64,000 nucleotides of DNA from assembly GCF_017310505.1 (NCBI RefSeq), contig NZ_CP065957.1:1178001-1242000 (forward strand). The letters run 5' to 3'. Within the stretch, counting starts at the first letter, position 1. Every line of letters begins with the position of its first letter. Shown piece by piece: positions 46,430 through 55,606 of this stretch. Under the pieces are notes generated by a model. It worked only from the letters and a program-made list of their open reading frames with translations. It did not search any database and was not told where the DNA came from. A program made the position numbers and the translations under genes. This DNA comes from Methylacidiphilum caldifontis (lineage in GTDB: Bacteria > Verrucomicrobiota > Verrucomicrobiia > Methylacidiphilales > Methylacidiphilaceae).

Positions 46430-48733
46430 TTATTCCCTAAAACTACAGCCAATCCTTTTTTTTAGCTCTTCCTTTATGTTTACTATTATAATATTTATTT
46501 CGTCATCTGTCAAAGTGCGATCAGGTGCTCGAAATGTCAAAGCATAGGTCATAGACTTCTTGGTTTGAGCTATGCGGCTGCCTTGCAAATCTTCGAAAAT
46601 ATCAAACAGCTCTACAGTTTCCAAAAAAGGAACCCTTTGCTCACCAATCGCTTTAAGAATTTCTTCATGCACAATTTCCTTATCCACAATGATAGCGATA
46701 TCCCTTCGAATAGAGGGTTGAGTAGGTAGAGGTCTATAGAGGGGGATTTCATCTTTTCTTTTCTTCCATTCTTCAAGAGAATACTCGGCGTAAAAACAGG
46801 GTAAGGGGAGATCTAATCCTCGAATAAAATCAATATTAATTTCTTTTAAATACCGACGATCTTCTTTGAAAAACCCTTTTTTGTCTTCAAGATAATCGAT
46901 AATCTGCTTTAAGTCATAAAAATCTACTTTTCTTCGACCCTCCATCCAATGGAGCGAACCCATTTCTCCAGCAACAAGTATGCCTAAGCTCAGCTCTTCA
47001 TGAACCACCCCTTCAATGTTAAAAAAAAGATTGCCTACTTCAAAAATCTTTATTTCTTTATTGCCCCGTCTCCAATTCGTATTGGCCACACTCAACAAAG
47101 AATCGAGGAAAGAACACCGCAGCTTTGCATAATGGATGGAAGAGGGATTGGATAAAGAAAGCTTGGCTGTTTGCTCATCATCGCTTACTAAGGGAATGGT
47201 TATACATTCGTGGTATCCCTTTGAAGCAAGAACCTGCTTAAGACTAAGAACCTTATCCCACTCTTTTTCTGCCTGGGAAGGCAAAGCAAAACCTGAGGGA
47301 ATCCTTGAAGGAAAATCTGAAAATCCTTTGAGTCTAACCAGTTCCTCAATAAGATCTTCTTCAATTTCAAGGTCCTGACGAAACGAAGGGATCTCCCACC
47401 AAAACATCTCCTCGGTCTTTGCTTTTAAGGTTAATCCCAAAGATCTGAGTTTATCTTCCACTTCTTCTTCAGGCCAATAACAAACGGTAAATTCCTGGAG
47501 CTTTTTTTTCCGTAGCTTTATACCCTTTTTTTCCAGGGGAAGAGTCCCCGACTGCACATAGTCAATAAGGCTTGCCCCCGTAAGTCTTTTAAGTAGCTCA
47601 ACCGCTCGGTTCCTCGCAGGTATAACGATCTGGGGATCTACTTTTCTTGAGAACCGAAAGGACGATTCGCTCACAACTCCAAGCCGAGTTGAACTTTGTT
47701 GAATAGAAAGAGGATCAAACCAAGCCGATTCAAGAAGTACAGAAGTTGTCGAATCAGTAATGGCCGAGCCAGCTCCTCCCAAAACGCCCGCCAAGGCTTC
47801 CACTCGATTGGGACTCGATATCACGAGGTCCGATTCGTTTAACTCATATTGCCCTCCATCCAATCCCACAAAAATTTCTCCTAGCCGACCATCTCTGACA
47901 TGAATGTCAAAAGAACCAAACCGGTCGGCATCAAAGGCATGAAGAGGTTCACCCGTTTCAAGAAGAACATAATTGGTAATGTCTACGACAACATTGATCG
48001 GCCTGAACCCGCTCGCTTTCAGTCTTGAAGCAAGCCAATGGGGAGAGGGACCCACATGGACATTCTCAAGCAAACAACCCGAATAAAAAGGACATTTTTT
48101 TTCATTTTCAATAGTTAGCCGGCCAAAACCCCGAGCAGGGATCTCAAAAGGTTGATGAGTCAAAAAGCTTAGAGCTTTAAGTTTTCCCGATCCTAAGGCA
48201 GCAAGTTCCCGAGCAATGCCAATATAACTAAGAAGATCGGACCGATTCGGGGTAATTTCAAGATCAAGAATGTGATCCTTAGGAAAAATCGAAGAAAGAG
48301 CAGAGCCTACAACCGCATCTTTCGATAAAATCATTATCCCTTCTGAAGCGTCGGAAAGTCCAAGTTCCTTTTCAGAACAAAGCATCCCATATGAACGTTC
48401 TCCACGAATTTTTCTCTCACCAATCTGTATGCCCCCAGGAAGCACCGCGCCAGGCAAAGCTAGCGCCACCTTATCACCCCTATCAAAGTTCTTAGCCCCA
48501 CAAACCACCTTTAATGTTTCTGTCCCTGTAAAAACCTGGCACAATCTTAACCTGTCCGCGTTGGGATGGATTTCCCAACTGACAATCTCCCCAACAATAA
48601 TATTTTGTTCAGTTATCCCAACCTCCTTGATTTCCTCAACTTCCACCCCCCCCATGGTCAACTTTTCAACAATGGCAGAAAGCGGTTGCTCCAACTCTAT
48701 GTAATCCTTAAGCCAGTTAATGGATATTTTCAT
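46430..48733 (-). CDS. pheT: Phenylalanyl-tRNA synthetase beta subunit
   Basis: A 767-residue protein. It has an N-terminal EMAP-type tRNA-binding domain (EIVSWEIHPNADRLRLCQV, about 48-66), a B3/B4 editing region, B5 with the LEITPNRSD motif, a catalytic-like core, and a C-terminal FDX-ACB anticodon-binding domain (SMTYALTFRAPDRTLTDDEI). With the alpha subunit it charges tRNA-Phe. pheS is not adjacent. The slightly short length is normal variation. It ends in a region holding IS debris. Confidence 0.94.
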   Translation of the reverse strand: MKISINWLKDYIELEQPLSAIVEKLTMGGVEVEEIKEVGITEQNIIVGEIVSWEIHPNADRLRLCQVFTGTETLKVVCGAKNFDRGDKVALALPGAVLPGGIQIGERKIRGERSYGMLCSEKELGLSDASEGIMILSKDAVVGSALSSIFPKDHILDLEITPNRSDLLSYIGIARELAALGSGKLKALSFLTHQPFEIPARGFGRLTIENEKKCPFYSGCLLENVHVGPSPHWLASRLKASGFRPINVVVDITNYVLLETGEPLHAFDADRFGSFDIHVRDGRLGEIFVGLDGGQYELNESDLVISSPNRVEALAGVLGGAGSAITDSTTSVLLESAWFDPLSIQQSSTRLGVVSESSFRFSRKVDPQIVIPARNRAVELLKRLTGASLIDYVQSGTLPLEKKGIKLRKKKLQEFTVCYWPEEEVEDKLRSLGLTLKAKTEEMFWWEIPSFRQDLEIEEDLIEELVRLKGFSDFPSRIPSGFALPSQAEKEWDKVLSLKQVLASKGYHECITIPLVSDDEQTAKLSLSNPSSIHYAKLRCSFLDSLLSVANTNWRRGNKEIKIFEVGNLFFNIEGVVHEELSLGILVAGEMGSLHWMEGRRKVDFYDLKQIIDYLEDKKGFFKEDRRYLKEINIDFIRGLDLPLPCFYAEYSLEEWKKRKDEIPLYRPLPTQPSIRRDIAIIVDKEIVHEEILKAIGEQRVPFLETVELFDIFEDLQGSRIAQTKKSMTYALTFRAPDRTLTDDEINIIIVNIKEELKKRIGCSFRE

Positions 48734-49038
48734 CGGTTTTTTGTATTACTCAATGACGAACCCAATTTATTCTCAAGCTTAAACCATCTTTTTTTTCCTT
48801 AATCATAAAAAAGATTACTAACTAAAAACCATGGAAAATATAATTTAATCTTCTTTTTCCTAGTATGCCCGATCAGCTTTTTCCCAGATAAAGATTAATC
48901 ATAAACATAAAAAGAAAATTATAATAATTTCTTTTTGATTTTTTTCTTAAAATTAGCTAAAGACACAAAGATGGTTATTAATGTTAATCTACTATAAATA
49001 AATTTAATAATAGTAATTGAAAGAGGAGGATAAATCAA
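48734..49038. promoter_or_regulatory. 305-bp AT-rich divergent spacer between pheT and the outer-membrane protein gene
   Basis: The spacer contains no open frame. Its right half is extremely A/T rich, ending with CTACTATAAATAAATTTAATAATAG and then GAGGAGGA. It must hold promoters for both directions. I cannot fix specific boxes. Confidence 0.35.
49023..49030 (+). promoter_or_regulatory. Strong ribosome binding site for a GTG start
   Basis: GAGGAGGA, 8 nt before the GTG at 49039. It is among the strongest Shine-Dalgarno sequences seen in the window and suggests high expression of the outer-membrane protein. Confidence 0.7.
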
Positions 49039-49800
49039 GTGAAGAAGAATAAATGGACTTTCAAGGCACTTGGGCTTAGCGTTTTATTCTTTGCCTTGGG
49101 ATTGGGCTTTCATCACCTGAAAGCCGAGGAGGTAGAATCAACGGGTATAGCTGAAGGGGATGAAATAGCGGTAAGTAAAGATAGCGATGCGAAGTATCAG
49201 GAAAGTAAAAAGGCGATGGAAAAAGCTGGGGGAGAAGCCAAACGTGTTGTTGGAGCTTGGTACATTGCTGGAGGCGCGGGCACCGGTTTTGTAGGAGCTA
49301 ACGATGGTTTTGTTAATCCTGGTGGGCCTATTACTGTCAATACTAATTTTAGCACAGTTTTAGGAGTCCTTGGAGGTTACCACTGGTTAGATACCGAAAC
49401 CCATCTGGCCTGGACAGTGGAAGCTGAAGCAGCCTATATTGGCACAGGGCATTATCTAAGCCTTCCGAGCATGAATACCGCCCTTAATATTGGCGCTTTC
49501 ATGGTCAACGGCACAGTTGGTTATCACATCGGTAATTTTGAACCCTATGTCGGATTCGGAGTTGGGGCAGTTGTTGTGAATGCTGAAGTGGCAAGTGCTA
49601 ACATTGGGACAAATTGGGCTTTTGCTTTTCAGCCCATAGCGGGTGTCCGCTATTTCATAACTGCACATTGGCTTGCTGCTGCCCAGTTCGAGTGGATCTG
49701 GACGGATACGCTTTCTGGATATAATATTGGGGCCACCCAAGTTACTATTGGCCATGCCATGATACCCCTTGGGCTTTTGGCCATTGGTTATGCTTTCTAG
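49039..49800 (+). CDS. Outer-membrane beta-barrel protein
   Basis: A 253-residue protein with a GTG start. The signal peptide is MKKNKWTFKALGLSVLFFALGL..., probably cut after HHLKA (about 29). A charged, possibly helical linker (about 30-70) is followed by an eight-strand-like barrel with alternating aromatic and Gly residues (GAWYIAGGAGTGF, YHIGNFEPYVGFGVGAVVV, FAFQPIAGVRYFIT), ending in GYAF. It resembles OmpW/OmpA-type opacity barrels. Function unknown; likely an abundant structural porin-like protein. Confidence 0.8.
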   Translation: MKKNKWTFKALGLSVLFFALGLGFHHLKAEEVESTGIAEGDEIAVSKDSDAKYQESKKAMEKAGGEAKRVVGAWYIAGGAGTGFVGANDGFVNPGGPITVNTNFSTVLGVLGGYHWLDTETHLAWTVEAEAAYIGTGHYLSLPSMNTALNIGAFMVNGTVGYHIGNFEPYVGFGVGAVVVNAEVASANIGTNWAFAFQPIAGVRYFITAHWLAAAQFEWIWTDTLSGYNIGATQVTIGHAMIPLGLLAIGYAF

Positions 49801-49833
49801 TACAAGGAGTATAGAAGGAAAATTAATTTAAGT

Positions 49834-50484
49834 TTAAGGGCATCCTTTAGCGGCTTTTTTTTCCCACAAAGCTTGAAAGTAAGGGATGCCCATTTTTTTA
49901 AACCTTTGTTCAAATAGGCTTTCAGGATAATTCTTTTTTGGCGTTATAAGTTCAAAATCAGCTGACAAGTTAAACAGTTTTGTTACAGCTAAAAAATAAT
50001 CTTGGTTATCTGTAACAAGCCGGCATAAACCTTTTGGTTTAAGTACCCTGGATATCGACTCGATACTTTGGAAATTTAATGTTCTTCTGTTATGATGTCT
50101 TCTTTTAGGCCAGGGATCAGGAAAAAGAATATGAATTTCATCTACAGCAGAGCTTTTACAATAATCTTTTAAAAAGAGCTCCCAATAAAAATGAAGCACC
50201 TTTAGATTTTTTAAATTTAAGTTTTTGGCTTTTCTTACTATTTTCCTCACCCGACTTATTTTTTTTTCTATGGCTAAAACATAGCCACCTGAGTTTTGCA
50301 GGGCATAGGCTAGGGCAAAAGACCCTTCCCCTGCTCCTAAATCAAGAATAAATGGAACAGTTTGTCCGAATATAGAGTTTGAGTCGATCTCATTTCCCCC
50401 CTGTGGAAGGCTTGCCAACAAAGGGTCTTGGGTTTCTACTTCAAGGGTTTTGCTCTCTGGATAGAAACAGAACTGATCAACCAT
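49834..50484 (-). CDS. trmB: tRNA (guanine-N7-)-methyltransferase
   Basis: A 216-residue SAM enzyme. SAM loop LDLGAGEGSFALAYA (about 47) followed by AIEKKISRVRK. The TrmB signature ILFPDPWPKRRHHNRRTL (about 118-135) is intact. The C-terminal ESLFEQRFKKMGIPYF corresponds to the usual TxYExxF block. It methylates G46 of tRNA. Confidence 0.92.
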   Translation of the reverse strand: MVDQFCFYPESKTLEVETQDPLLASLPQGGNEIDSNSIFGQTVPFILDLGAGEGSFALAYALQNSGGYVLAIEKKISRVRKIVRKAKNLNLKNLKVLHFYWELFLKDYCKSSAVDEIHILFPDPWPKRRHHNRRTLNFQSIESISRVLKPKGLCRLVTDNQDYFLAVTKLFNLSADFELITPKKNYPESLFEQRFKKMGIPYFQALWEKKAAKGCP

Positions 50485-50585
50485 CTCCTCTGATCCCTTT
50501 ACTTATATATGATACAACTGATGGGCAAATTGTACATCCTAGCTCAATAGGTTAATCTTCCCTCAAAAGGAAAGGAAAAGAGAAA

Positions 50586-50969
50586 TCAAATATGCTTGCA
50601 ATCGTTTTCGTCTTTGGAATGATAGCCCCCATCAATTCTTTTAACATTTACAAGATGTTTTTTGGTGTAAGCTTCAAAAAGATCGTCTGCACTCATGTCT
50701 AAGAGTTGGGCCGTGGAAACTAGAAAGTGCAACAGATCGACAACTTCCACCCTTGCATTCTGCAGGTCTGGTTTCTGATACTTTGCCCACCATTTCCATG
50801 GGATACAATCGACCAATTCAGCTAACTCTTGGCTAATCGCACGGGTATAGTTTAAAAGCCACTGCATTTTCGATTCTTGATCCATGCTTTTAGGGTCCAC
50901 CCCAATTTTCAAATTTAATTTTTCCTGCAGTTCAAATATCCGCTCAAGTTTATCCTGTGTAGGTGTCAT
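50586..50969 (-). CDS. Dimeric (all-alpha) dUTPase family protein
   Basis: A 127-residue helical NTP pyrophosphohydrolase. It has an N-terminal amphipathic helix (LERIFELQEKLN), an SQELAELVDCIPWKWW block with metal-binding Glu residues, and a second metal helix ARVEVVDLLHFLVSTAQ, then LFEAYTKKHLVNVKRIDGGY. These match dUTPase_2 rather than trimeric dUTPase or MazG. It hydrolyses dUTP/dUDP to keep uracil out of DNA. Confidence 0.85.
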   Translation of the reverse strand: MTPTQDKLERIFELQEKLNLKIGVDPKSMDQESKMQWLLNYTRAISQELAELVDCIPWKWWAKYQKPDLQNARVEVVDLLHFLVSTAQLLDMSADDLFEAYTKKHLVNVKRIDGGYHSKDENDCKHI

Positions 50970-51002
50970 TTCCTTTTTATTGTTACAAAGAGAAAATAGG
51001 GA

Positions 51003-51479
51003 TCAATCAAAAAAAAATTTTCTTTCCTCAGCGGTAGGTAGCCTGCAACTTTCCCTTTTCCCAAACCATTGATAGCGATTTTTTGCTACTGTTCTGTATA
51101 CTTTATCCAGAAATGGCCGAGGCAAACAGCCAAGTACCTTGGCCAGGAAACGAAAGCCAGCCAGGCACTTTAAAATCTCAATTACAGCCTTTGATTCAGT
51201 AAGAAACTCCCATCGTCCATCCTTATACCGACAAAGAACGATTGAATCCACCCTTTTCTGTTCATCACTCATATATTCCTTAAAATTCTCGAACAACTTG
51301 CCCTGCCTTGGAGCAAAGACAAAACAATGATCCTTATCTTTTCTTAGTACAAACGAAACAAAAGAATTGCATAAAGCACAGATCCCATCGAAAAAGATAA
51401 TTTGTTTATCTTTTTTGTTGTCTGGGGTAGAAAAATTATGATTCACGATTGAAAAATAACTAACAAGGGGAAAAAACAA
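51003..51479 (-). CDS. DCC-family (DUF393) thiol-disulphide oxidoreductase-like protein
   Basis: A 158-residue protein. FFDGICALCNSFVSFVL (about 29-45) has the DGxCxLC motif that names the family; CxxC is a potential redox site in a thioredoxin-like fold. Downstream LCRYKDGRWEFLTESKAVIEIL and the final FGKRESCRLPT are also typical. The substrate is unknown. The first 20 residues are uncertain as a start. Confidence 0.85.
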   Translation of the reverse strand: MFFPLVSYFSIVNHNFSTPDNKKDKQIIFFDGICALCNSFVSFVLRKDKDHCFVFAPRQGKLFENFKEYMSDEQKRVDSIVLCRYKDGRWEFLTESKAVIEILKCLAGFRFLAKVLGCLPRPFLDKVYRTVAKNRYQWFGKRESCRLPTAEERKFFFD

Positions 51480-51582
51480 AATCTGCTGGTTTATTAAAAC
51501 TATGAACTATGCCAAAGAAAAAGTAACAGAATAAAAATTTTATTTTTTATTTTTTAAGATTTATTCTAGCTCTTTTGATTCC

Positions 51583-52329
51583 ATGACCTTATTCAGCGTC
51601 GTTCTTCCCGTTTATAACGAAGAGAAAGTTATTCAAGCCGTCAGCCAGTCTATCTGCCGTTTTGCTCAAGAACATCCTCAATACGAATTTGTGTTTGTCA
51701 ATGACGGATCGACGGATAATACGGGTATGTTGCTTAAAACCTCATTAAATGAGTTCCGGACAAAGCAAGTCCAGCTTATTGATTATAAAACCAATAGAGG
51801 AAAAGGCTTCGCAATCAGGGAGGGTTTTAAGCATACCACAGGTGATCATTTCTGTTTTCTGGATGGGGATTTAGCTTATCCGCTCGATTATCTGCCTCAA
51901 TTCGAAGAAAAATTGCAAAATTGTGACATCGCTATAGGCAGTAGGGTATCAGAGAAAAAAGGGAAAAGTTGGGATAGAAGCTTGAGAAGAAAAGTCCTTG
52001 GTTTCTGTTTCAATAAACTGGTCAGCTCTATCCTTGGACTTCCCTATTCTGATACCCAAGCTGGGCTTAAGGCTTTTCGAAGGGATGTTGCCGAAAGACT
52101 TTTCAAAATGCAAAAAATCGAGGGCTTTTCTTTTGACGTTGAACTCATTTTTTTAGCAAGGAAACTGGGATACAAAATTGTTGAAATTCCTGTTAAAGTA
52201 TCACCAACCCATTCCTACAAACATTCTAAAATCAAACTTTTTGGTGATTCTTTGCGTATGTTAAAAGAACTGCTGCAAATCAAACATTTTGACAGCATCG
52301 GTGAATATGACCGGCAAAATCTACCTTAA
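51583..52329 (+). CDS. GT2 glycosyltransferase, dolichyl/polyprenyl-phosphate sugar synthase type
   Basis: A 248-residue GT-A enzyme. FSVVLPVYNEEKVI begins the fold; FVNDGSTDNT, DGDLAYP (metal DxD-like) and SDTQAGLKAFRRDVAERLF follow. The QAGLKAF block and lack of transmembrane helices resemble DPM1/ArnC-like enzymes that attach a sugar to a polyprenyl phosphate. It is the first gene of a tightly coupled set with a polysaccharide deacetylase and a GT87-like protein. Confidence 0.87.
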   Translation: MTLFSVVLPVYNEEKVIQAVSQSICRFAQEHPQYEFVFVNDGSTDNTGMLLKTSLNEFRTKQVQLIDYKTNRGKGFAIREGFKHTTGDHFCFLDGDLAYPLDYLPQFEEKLQNCDIAIGSRVSEKKGKSWDRSLRRKVLGFCFNKLVSSILGLPYSDTQAGLKAFRRDVAERLFKMQKIEGFSFDVELIFLARKLGYKIVEIPVKVSPTHSYKHSKIKLFGDSLRMLKELLQIKHFDSIGEYDRQNLP

Positions 52330-53101
52330 CTTTGATCTTGAAGAGTTCGATATTCCTTGCGAATACGGACAACCCCTAGATGAAGAAAAACAATTTGAGG
52401 TGTCTTCCGAAGGATTGAAATATCTTCTGGATTTGTTGCAAAAAAAAGGGCTCATAGCCACTTTTTTTATCACCGCCTCTTTTGCTTTAAAAAAACCCTC
52501 CCTTACTGAAACCCTTCTCAAGCTTGGGCATGAGATCGCTTCTCACGGATTGGACCACAGCCCCTCTGGAAAAGAAGAAGATCTTTTCCTTTCCAAGAAA
52601 ATTCTTGAAGAGCTCTGCTCCACTCAGGTTTTAGGCTACCGTAGCCCTAGATTCAGACCCGTTGATTGTCCTTCTCTAGTTGCTTCCGGATACATCTATA
52701 ACTCCTCGATTAACCCAACATGGCTTCCTGGAAGATATAATTACCTTCACTATCCTCGAAAAATTTTCTTCGAACAAGGCATTATCCAGATTCCAATCTC
52801 GACTACGCCAATCATTCGCTTCCCTCTCTGTTGGCTTACTTTTAAAAACATACCTCTACGAATCTTTAAAATTCTTTCATGGGTAACCCTGAAGGAAAAA
52901 GGCTATCTTAACGTTTTTTTTCATCCTTGGGAATTTGCAGAGATTAAAAGCTATGCAATGCCCAAAGCCGCAAAATCCATAGATGGGAAAACCCTATTAA
53001 AAAGATTAGAAGATTATATAAGCTGGCTACAATCCTTTGAAACTTCCTTTGCCCGGCTCAGCGATGTCGTGCACCCTGAAAATAGCCCTAAAATAAAATG
53101 A
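52307..53101 (+). CDS. Polysaccharide deacetylase family protein
   Basis: A 264-residue NodB-type deacetylase. FDLEEFDIPC carries the catalytic Asp and metal Asp/Glu region; HEIASHGLDHS holds the metal His pair; LGYRSPRFRP has the conserved Arg; VFFHPWEF holds the C-terminal His. The ATG at 52307 is chosen. It overlaps the GT2 gene by 23 bp; a TTG at 52289 and a GTG at 52301 are alternatives. It should remove an acetyl or formyl group from a sugar. Confidence 0.85.
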   Translation: MTGKIYLNFDLEEFDIPCEYGQPLDEEKQFEVSSEGLKYLLDLLQKKGLIATFFITASFALKKPSLTETLLKLGHEIASHGLDHSPSGKEEDLFLSKKILEELCSTQVLGYRSPRFRPVDCPSLVASGYIYNSSINPTWLPGRYNYLHYPRKIFFEQGIIQIPISTTPIIRFPLCWLTFKNIPLRIFKILSWVTLKEKGYLNVFFHPWEFAEIKSYAMPKAAKSIDGKTLLKRLEDYISWLQSFETSFARLSDVVHPENSPKIK

Positions 53102-54273
53102 AAACCCAACCCCTCTTTTCAAAAGAACAATGGGCAGGCTATGCTTTGTGGGCCATTCTTTTTGTGGTCATCTGTCTTATGATCGCCCACAACCCAACGC
53201 AACGAACTGTCAGTTTAGCTTATATTCAAGCCGCTGAGCGATTCATCGAGAAAGCTCCCTTGTACGAAAAAGAGGGCATTCATGGTTTTCTCTATTTTCC
53301 CCATTTTGCACTTTTTTTTTGTCCTTTTGCTTTCTTGGCCCCACTGCCACGAGAAATTTTATGGAGACTCTTTTCTCTGGGTCTTTTTATTGGGGCTATT
53401 CAAAAAGTGAGCTCTTCTTTTTTCCCACTCCTCAAACCAAAGGCTTTCTTATATTTCTCCTTGCTTGTCATGGTTAGCGCCATGGCTTCTTTGAGGAACG
53501 GCCAAACTAATCTTGCCCTGGCTGCAGTACTACTCCTTGCTTTCGTTAGCTGTGGTGAAAAAAAATGGATTCAAGCAGCTTTTTTTTTCTTTATTAGTCT
53601 CATTCTTAAACCCATTGCCCTATATCCTTTTTTATATGCCGCCTTTTTTTTCCCCGCTTTCAGAAAAACAGCCTTGGCAACCATTCTCCTTTTTATTCTT
53701 TTCCCTTTCCTCTTTTCTTTAAACGACCTGCACTATGTCTATGAACAATATCTTTTGTTCTTTAAACGGATGCTTACCGTCTCTCAACCCACCGAAGCCA
53801 ATTTCGCTGATATCCAGGGACTCCTTTTTGCATTCAGTGTGAAACTTTCCTCTTCCCTCTCGCTGTTAATCCGGCTCCTTGGAGCTATAGGAACAATTCT
53901 TCTTGGCATGGCTTTTGATAAAAAGAATCCTTCCTTGTTCTCTGTTCTACTCTATTCTTTTTCAACGGCTTATCTGCTCCTTTTCAATCCTCGAACCGAA
54001 CTTAACTCTTATGTGTTTCTAGGCCTGTCCATGGCTTTTTTTTCTCTTTACTTTTTATCAACCGAAAAAAAACAAAAAGCGGCCTTTCTTTTCATCCTTT
54101 TGACTCCTCTTTTAGGAATAGAAGCTTTGGGAGGGACATTCGTTAGGCTAGGGCTATGGTTGAAACCTGCAATTTGCCTCTTTGTCCAAAGTCTTTTGGT
54201 CTTTCTCCTCATTAAAAAACGACTCTGCTGTCCTCTCCCATCAAACCCGGATAGGGAACCCCCTTTTCTTTAA
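53098..54273 (+). CDS. GT87-like (DUF2029) polytopic glycosyltransferase
   Basis: A 391-residue membrane protein with about ten hydrophobic segments. An AERFIEKAPLYEKEGIHGFLYFP loop and later LRNGQTNLALAAVLLLAF and LILKPIALYPFL match the GT87 family of polyprenyl-phosphate-sugar-dependent transferases. Its ATG overlaps the deacetylase stop by 4 bp. The 3' end overlaps the convergent hisF by 33 bp. It probably transfers the lipid-carried sugar outside the membrane. Confidence 0.78.
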   Translation: MKTQPLFSKEQWAGYALWAILFVVICLMIAHNPTQRTVSLAYIQAAERFIEKAPLYEKEGIHGFLYFPHFALFFCPFAFLAPLPREILWRLFSLGLFIGAIQKVSSSFFPLLKPKAFLYFSLLVMVSAMASLRNGQTNLALAAVLLLAFVSCGEKKWIQAAFFFFISLILKPIALYPFLYAAFFFPAFRKTALATILLFILFPFLFSLNDLHYVYEQYLLFFKRMLTVSQPTEANFADIQGLLFAFSVKLSSSLSLLIRLLGAIGTILLGMAFDKKNPSLFSVLLYSFSTAYLLLFNPRTELNSYVFLGLSMAFFSLYFLSTEKKQKAAFLFILLTPLLGIEALGGTFVRLGLWLKPAICLFVQSLLVFLLIKKRLCCPLPSNPDREPPFL

Positions 54274-55014
54274 ATAGGATTTGAGCTGACCGATATGAAT
54301 CTCCCCCCTATGAAATACTCCCGCTGCAAGAACTGCATCGGCATGGCCCTGTTCTAGTGCTAATGCAAAATCTTCCATCTTTCCTGCCCCTCCACTGGCC
54401 ACCACGGGAACAGGGAGCATATCTGCAAGTACTCTTATAAGCTTTAGATCATAACCCTCTTTTGTCCCATCCGCATCAATACTGTTTATAACAATTTCTC
54501 CAGCTCCCAACTCCACTCCTTTCATCGCCCATGCCCTTACTTCCCAAGCCGACTCTTTTCTTCCTCCATGACTGAAGACTTTCCAAGAGTTCTCTGCAAC
54601 TCTTTTAGCGTCAATAGATAAAACTATACACTGCGAACCAAACTTTCGAGCTCCCTCTTCAATCAGTGCGGGGTTTGCCAAGGCAGCTGTATTCAAGCTG
54701 ACTTTATCTGCACCGGCCAGTAATACTTCCCTTATATCTTCTACGGTTTTTATTCCTCCTCCCGCTGTTAGGGGTATGAAACAGCTCCGGGCTACAGAGC
54801 GTAAGACATCAAGCAAAGCTCCCCTGCCCTCGTAGCTTGCCGTAATATCGTAAAAAACAAGTTCATCGGCTCCTTCTTCGTTATATTTCAGCGCCAGCAA
54901 AGTCGGATCCCCCACATCGGTTAATTCACCCAACTCAGCCTTACCAAACTGTTTTCCTCGAGTTACCCTTCCCGCATGGACGTCTAAACAGGGAATAATT
55001 CTTTTGGCCAGCAT
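54241..55014 (-). CDS. hisF: Imidazole glycerol phosphate synthase cyclase subunit
   Basis: A 257-residue TIM barrel. Catalytic Asp in IIPCLDVHAGRV (Asp-11) and in LSIDAKR (about 130), with phosphate loops AGGGIKT and ASGGAG near the C-terminus. With HisH it forms the histidine pathway cyclase. No other his gene is adjacent. Confidence 0.95.
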   Translation of the reverse strand: MLAKRIIPCLDVHAGRVTRGKQFGKAELGELTDVGDPTLLALKYNEEGADELVFYDITASYEGRGALLDVLRSVARSCFIPLTAGGGIKTVEDIREVLLAGADKVSLNTAALANPALIEEGARKFGSQCIVLSIDAKRVAENSWKVFSHGGRKESAWEVRAWAMKGVELGAGEIVINSIDADGTKEGYDLKLIRVLADMLPVPVVASGGAGKMEDFALALEQGHADAVLAAGVFHRGEIHIGQLKSYLKKRGFPIRV

Positions 55015-55055
55015 ATAAAAGAAATGATGTAGTCTTTGTTATCGATGAAGCAAAA

Positions 55056-55538
55056 TTATTTTGAATTTTTGGTATAAATTTGTCTTAAAGCCTCATAAAG
55101 GACAATCGATACGCAATTAGCTAAATTGAGACTACGAACTGCACCGTTAAGGATGGGGATTGAAAAAATGGATTGGGGATATAGGGATAGAATCCTTTTT
55201 GATAATCCCTTGGTTTCTCGACCAAAAACAAAAACATCATGTGGTGAAAAAGAAGCTGTAAAATAAGAAGGATAATTTCCTGTTTCAAAAAAAAACAATT
55301 TTTTATTGGGATTTTTCGTTACAAAATCATCCCACCCTTCCCAGAGAAATAGTTTGACTTCGCTCCAGTAATCCAATCCCGCTCTTTTCAAGGAGGAATC
55401 TTCCAGAGAAAAACCAAGTGGTTTTACAAGATGCAGCTCAGTAAAAGTCGCTGCACACATCCTGGCTATATTACCTGTATTTTGAGGGATTTGAGGAGCA
55501 ACAAGAACGATCGCTAAACCAAATCCTTTATTTCCCAT
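55056..55538 (-). CDS. trmL: tRNA (cytidine/uridine-34-2'-O)-methyltransferase TrmL
   Basis: A 160-residue SPOUT enzyme. PQIPQNTGNIARMCAA near the N-terminus, LVKPLGFSLED, VFVFGRETKGLSKRIL, and SIPILNGAVRSLNLANCVSIVLYE with the knot-forming SLNL motif. It methylates the wobble base of tRNA-Leu isoacceptors. It is minus strand, 41 bp before hisF. Confidence 0.92.
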   Translation of the reverse strand: MGNKGFGLAIVLVAPQIPQNTGNIARMCAATFTELHLVKPLGFSLEDSSLKRAGLDYWSEVKLFLWEGWDDFVTKNPNKKLFFFETGNYPSYFTASFSPHDVFVFGRETKGLSKRILSLYPQSIFSIPILNGAVRSLNLANCVSIVLYEALRQIYTKNSK

Positions 55539-55554
55539 AGGAGAAATAAAGCTT

Positions 55555-55597
55555 TCCCCGCGCCTTTTATCAACTCCTTAGTCAGAAGGCGCGGGGA
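55555..55597. terminator. Strong GC-rich hairpin between trmL and the small membrane protein gene
   Basis: TCCCCGCGCCTT pairs perfectly with AAGGCGCGGGGA across a 19-base loop. It lies just after the stop of the membrane protein gene (minus strand). The T-rich stretch is on the plus-strand side (TTATTTTTCTCTCTTTT), so it is not a textbook terminator for the minus strand. A terminator or a structured RNA end are both possible. Confidence 0.5.
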
Positions 55598-55606
55598 ATA
55601 AAGAGC

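Noticed and set aside
46270-46452. 60-codon minus-strand frame as a gene
   Set aside because: It begins inside the end of pheT and its only similarity is to a decayed TnpB tail, so I call it debris rather than a gene.
54241-54273. 33-bp overlap of the GT87-like gene and hisF as a possible misassembly
   Set aside because: Both C-termini look normal for their families and the genes converge; short convergent overlaps are common.
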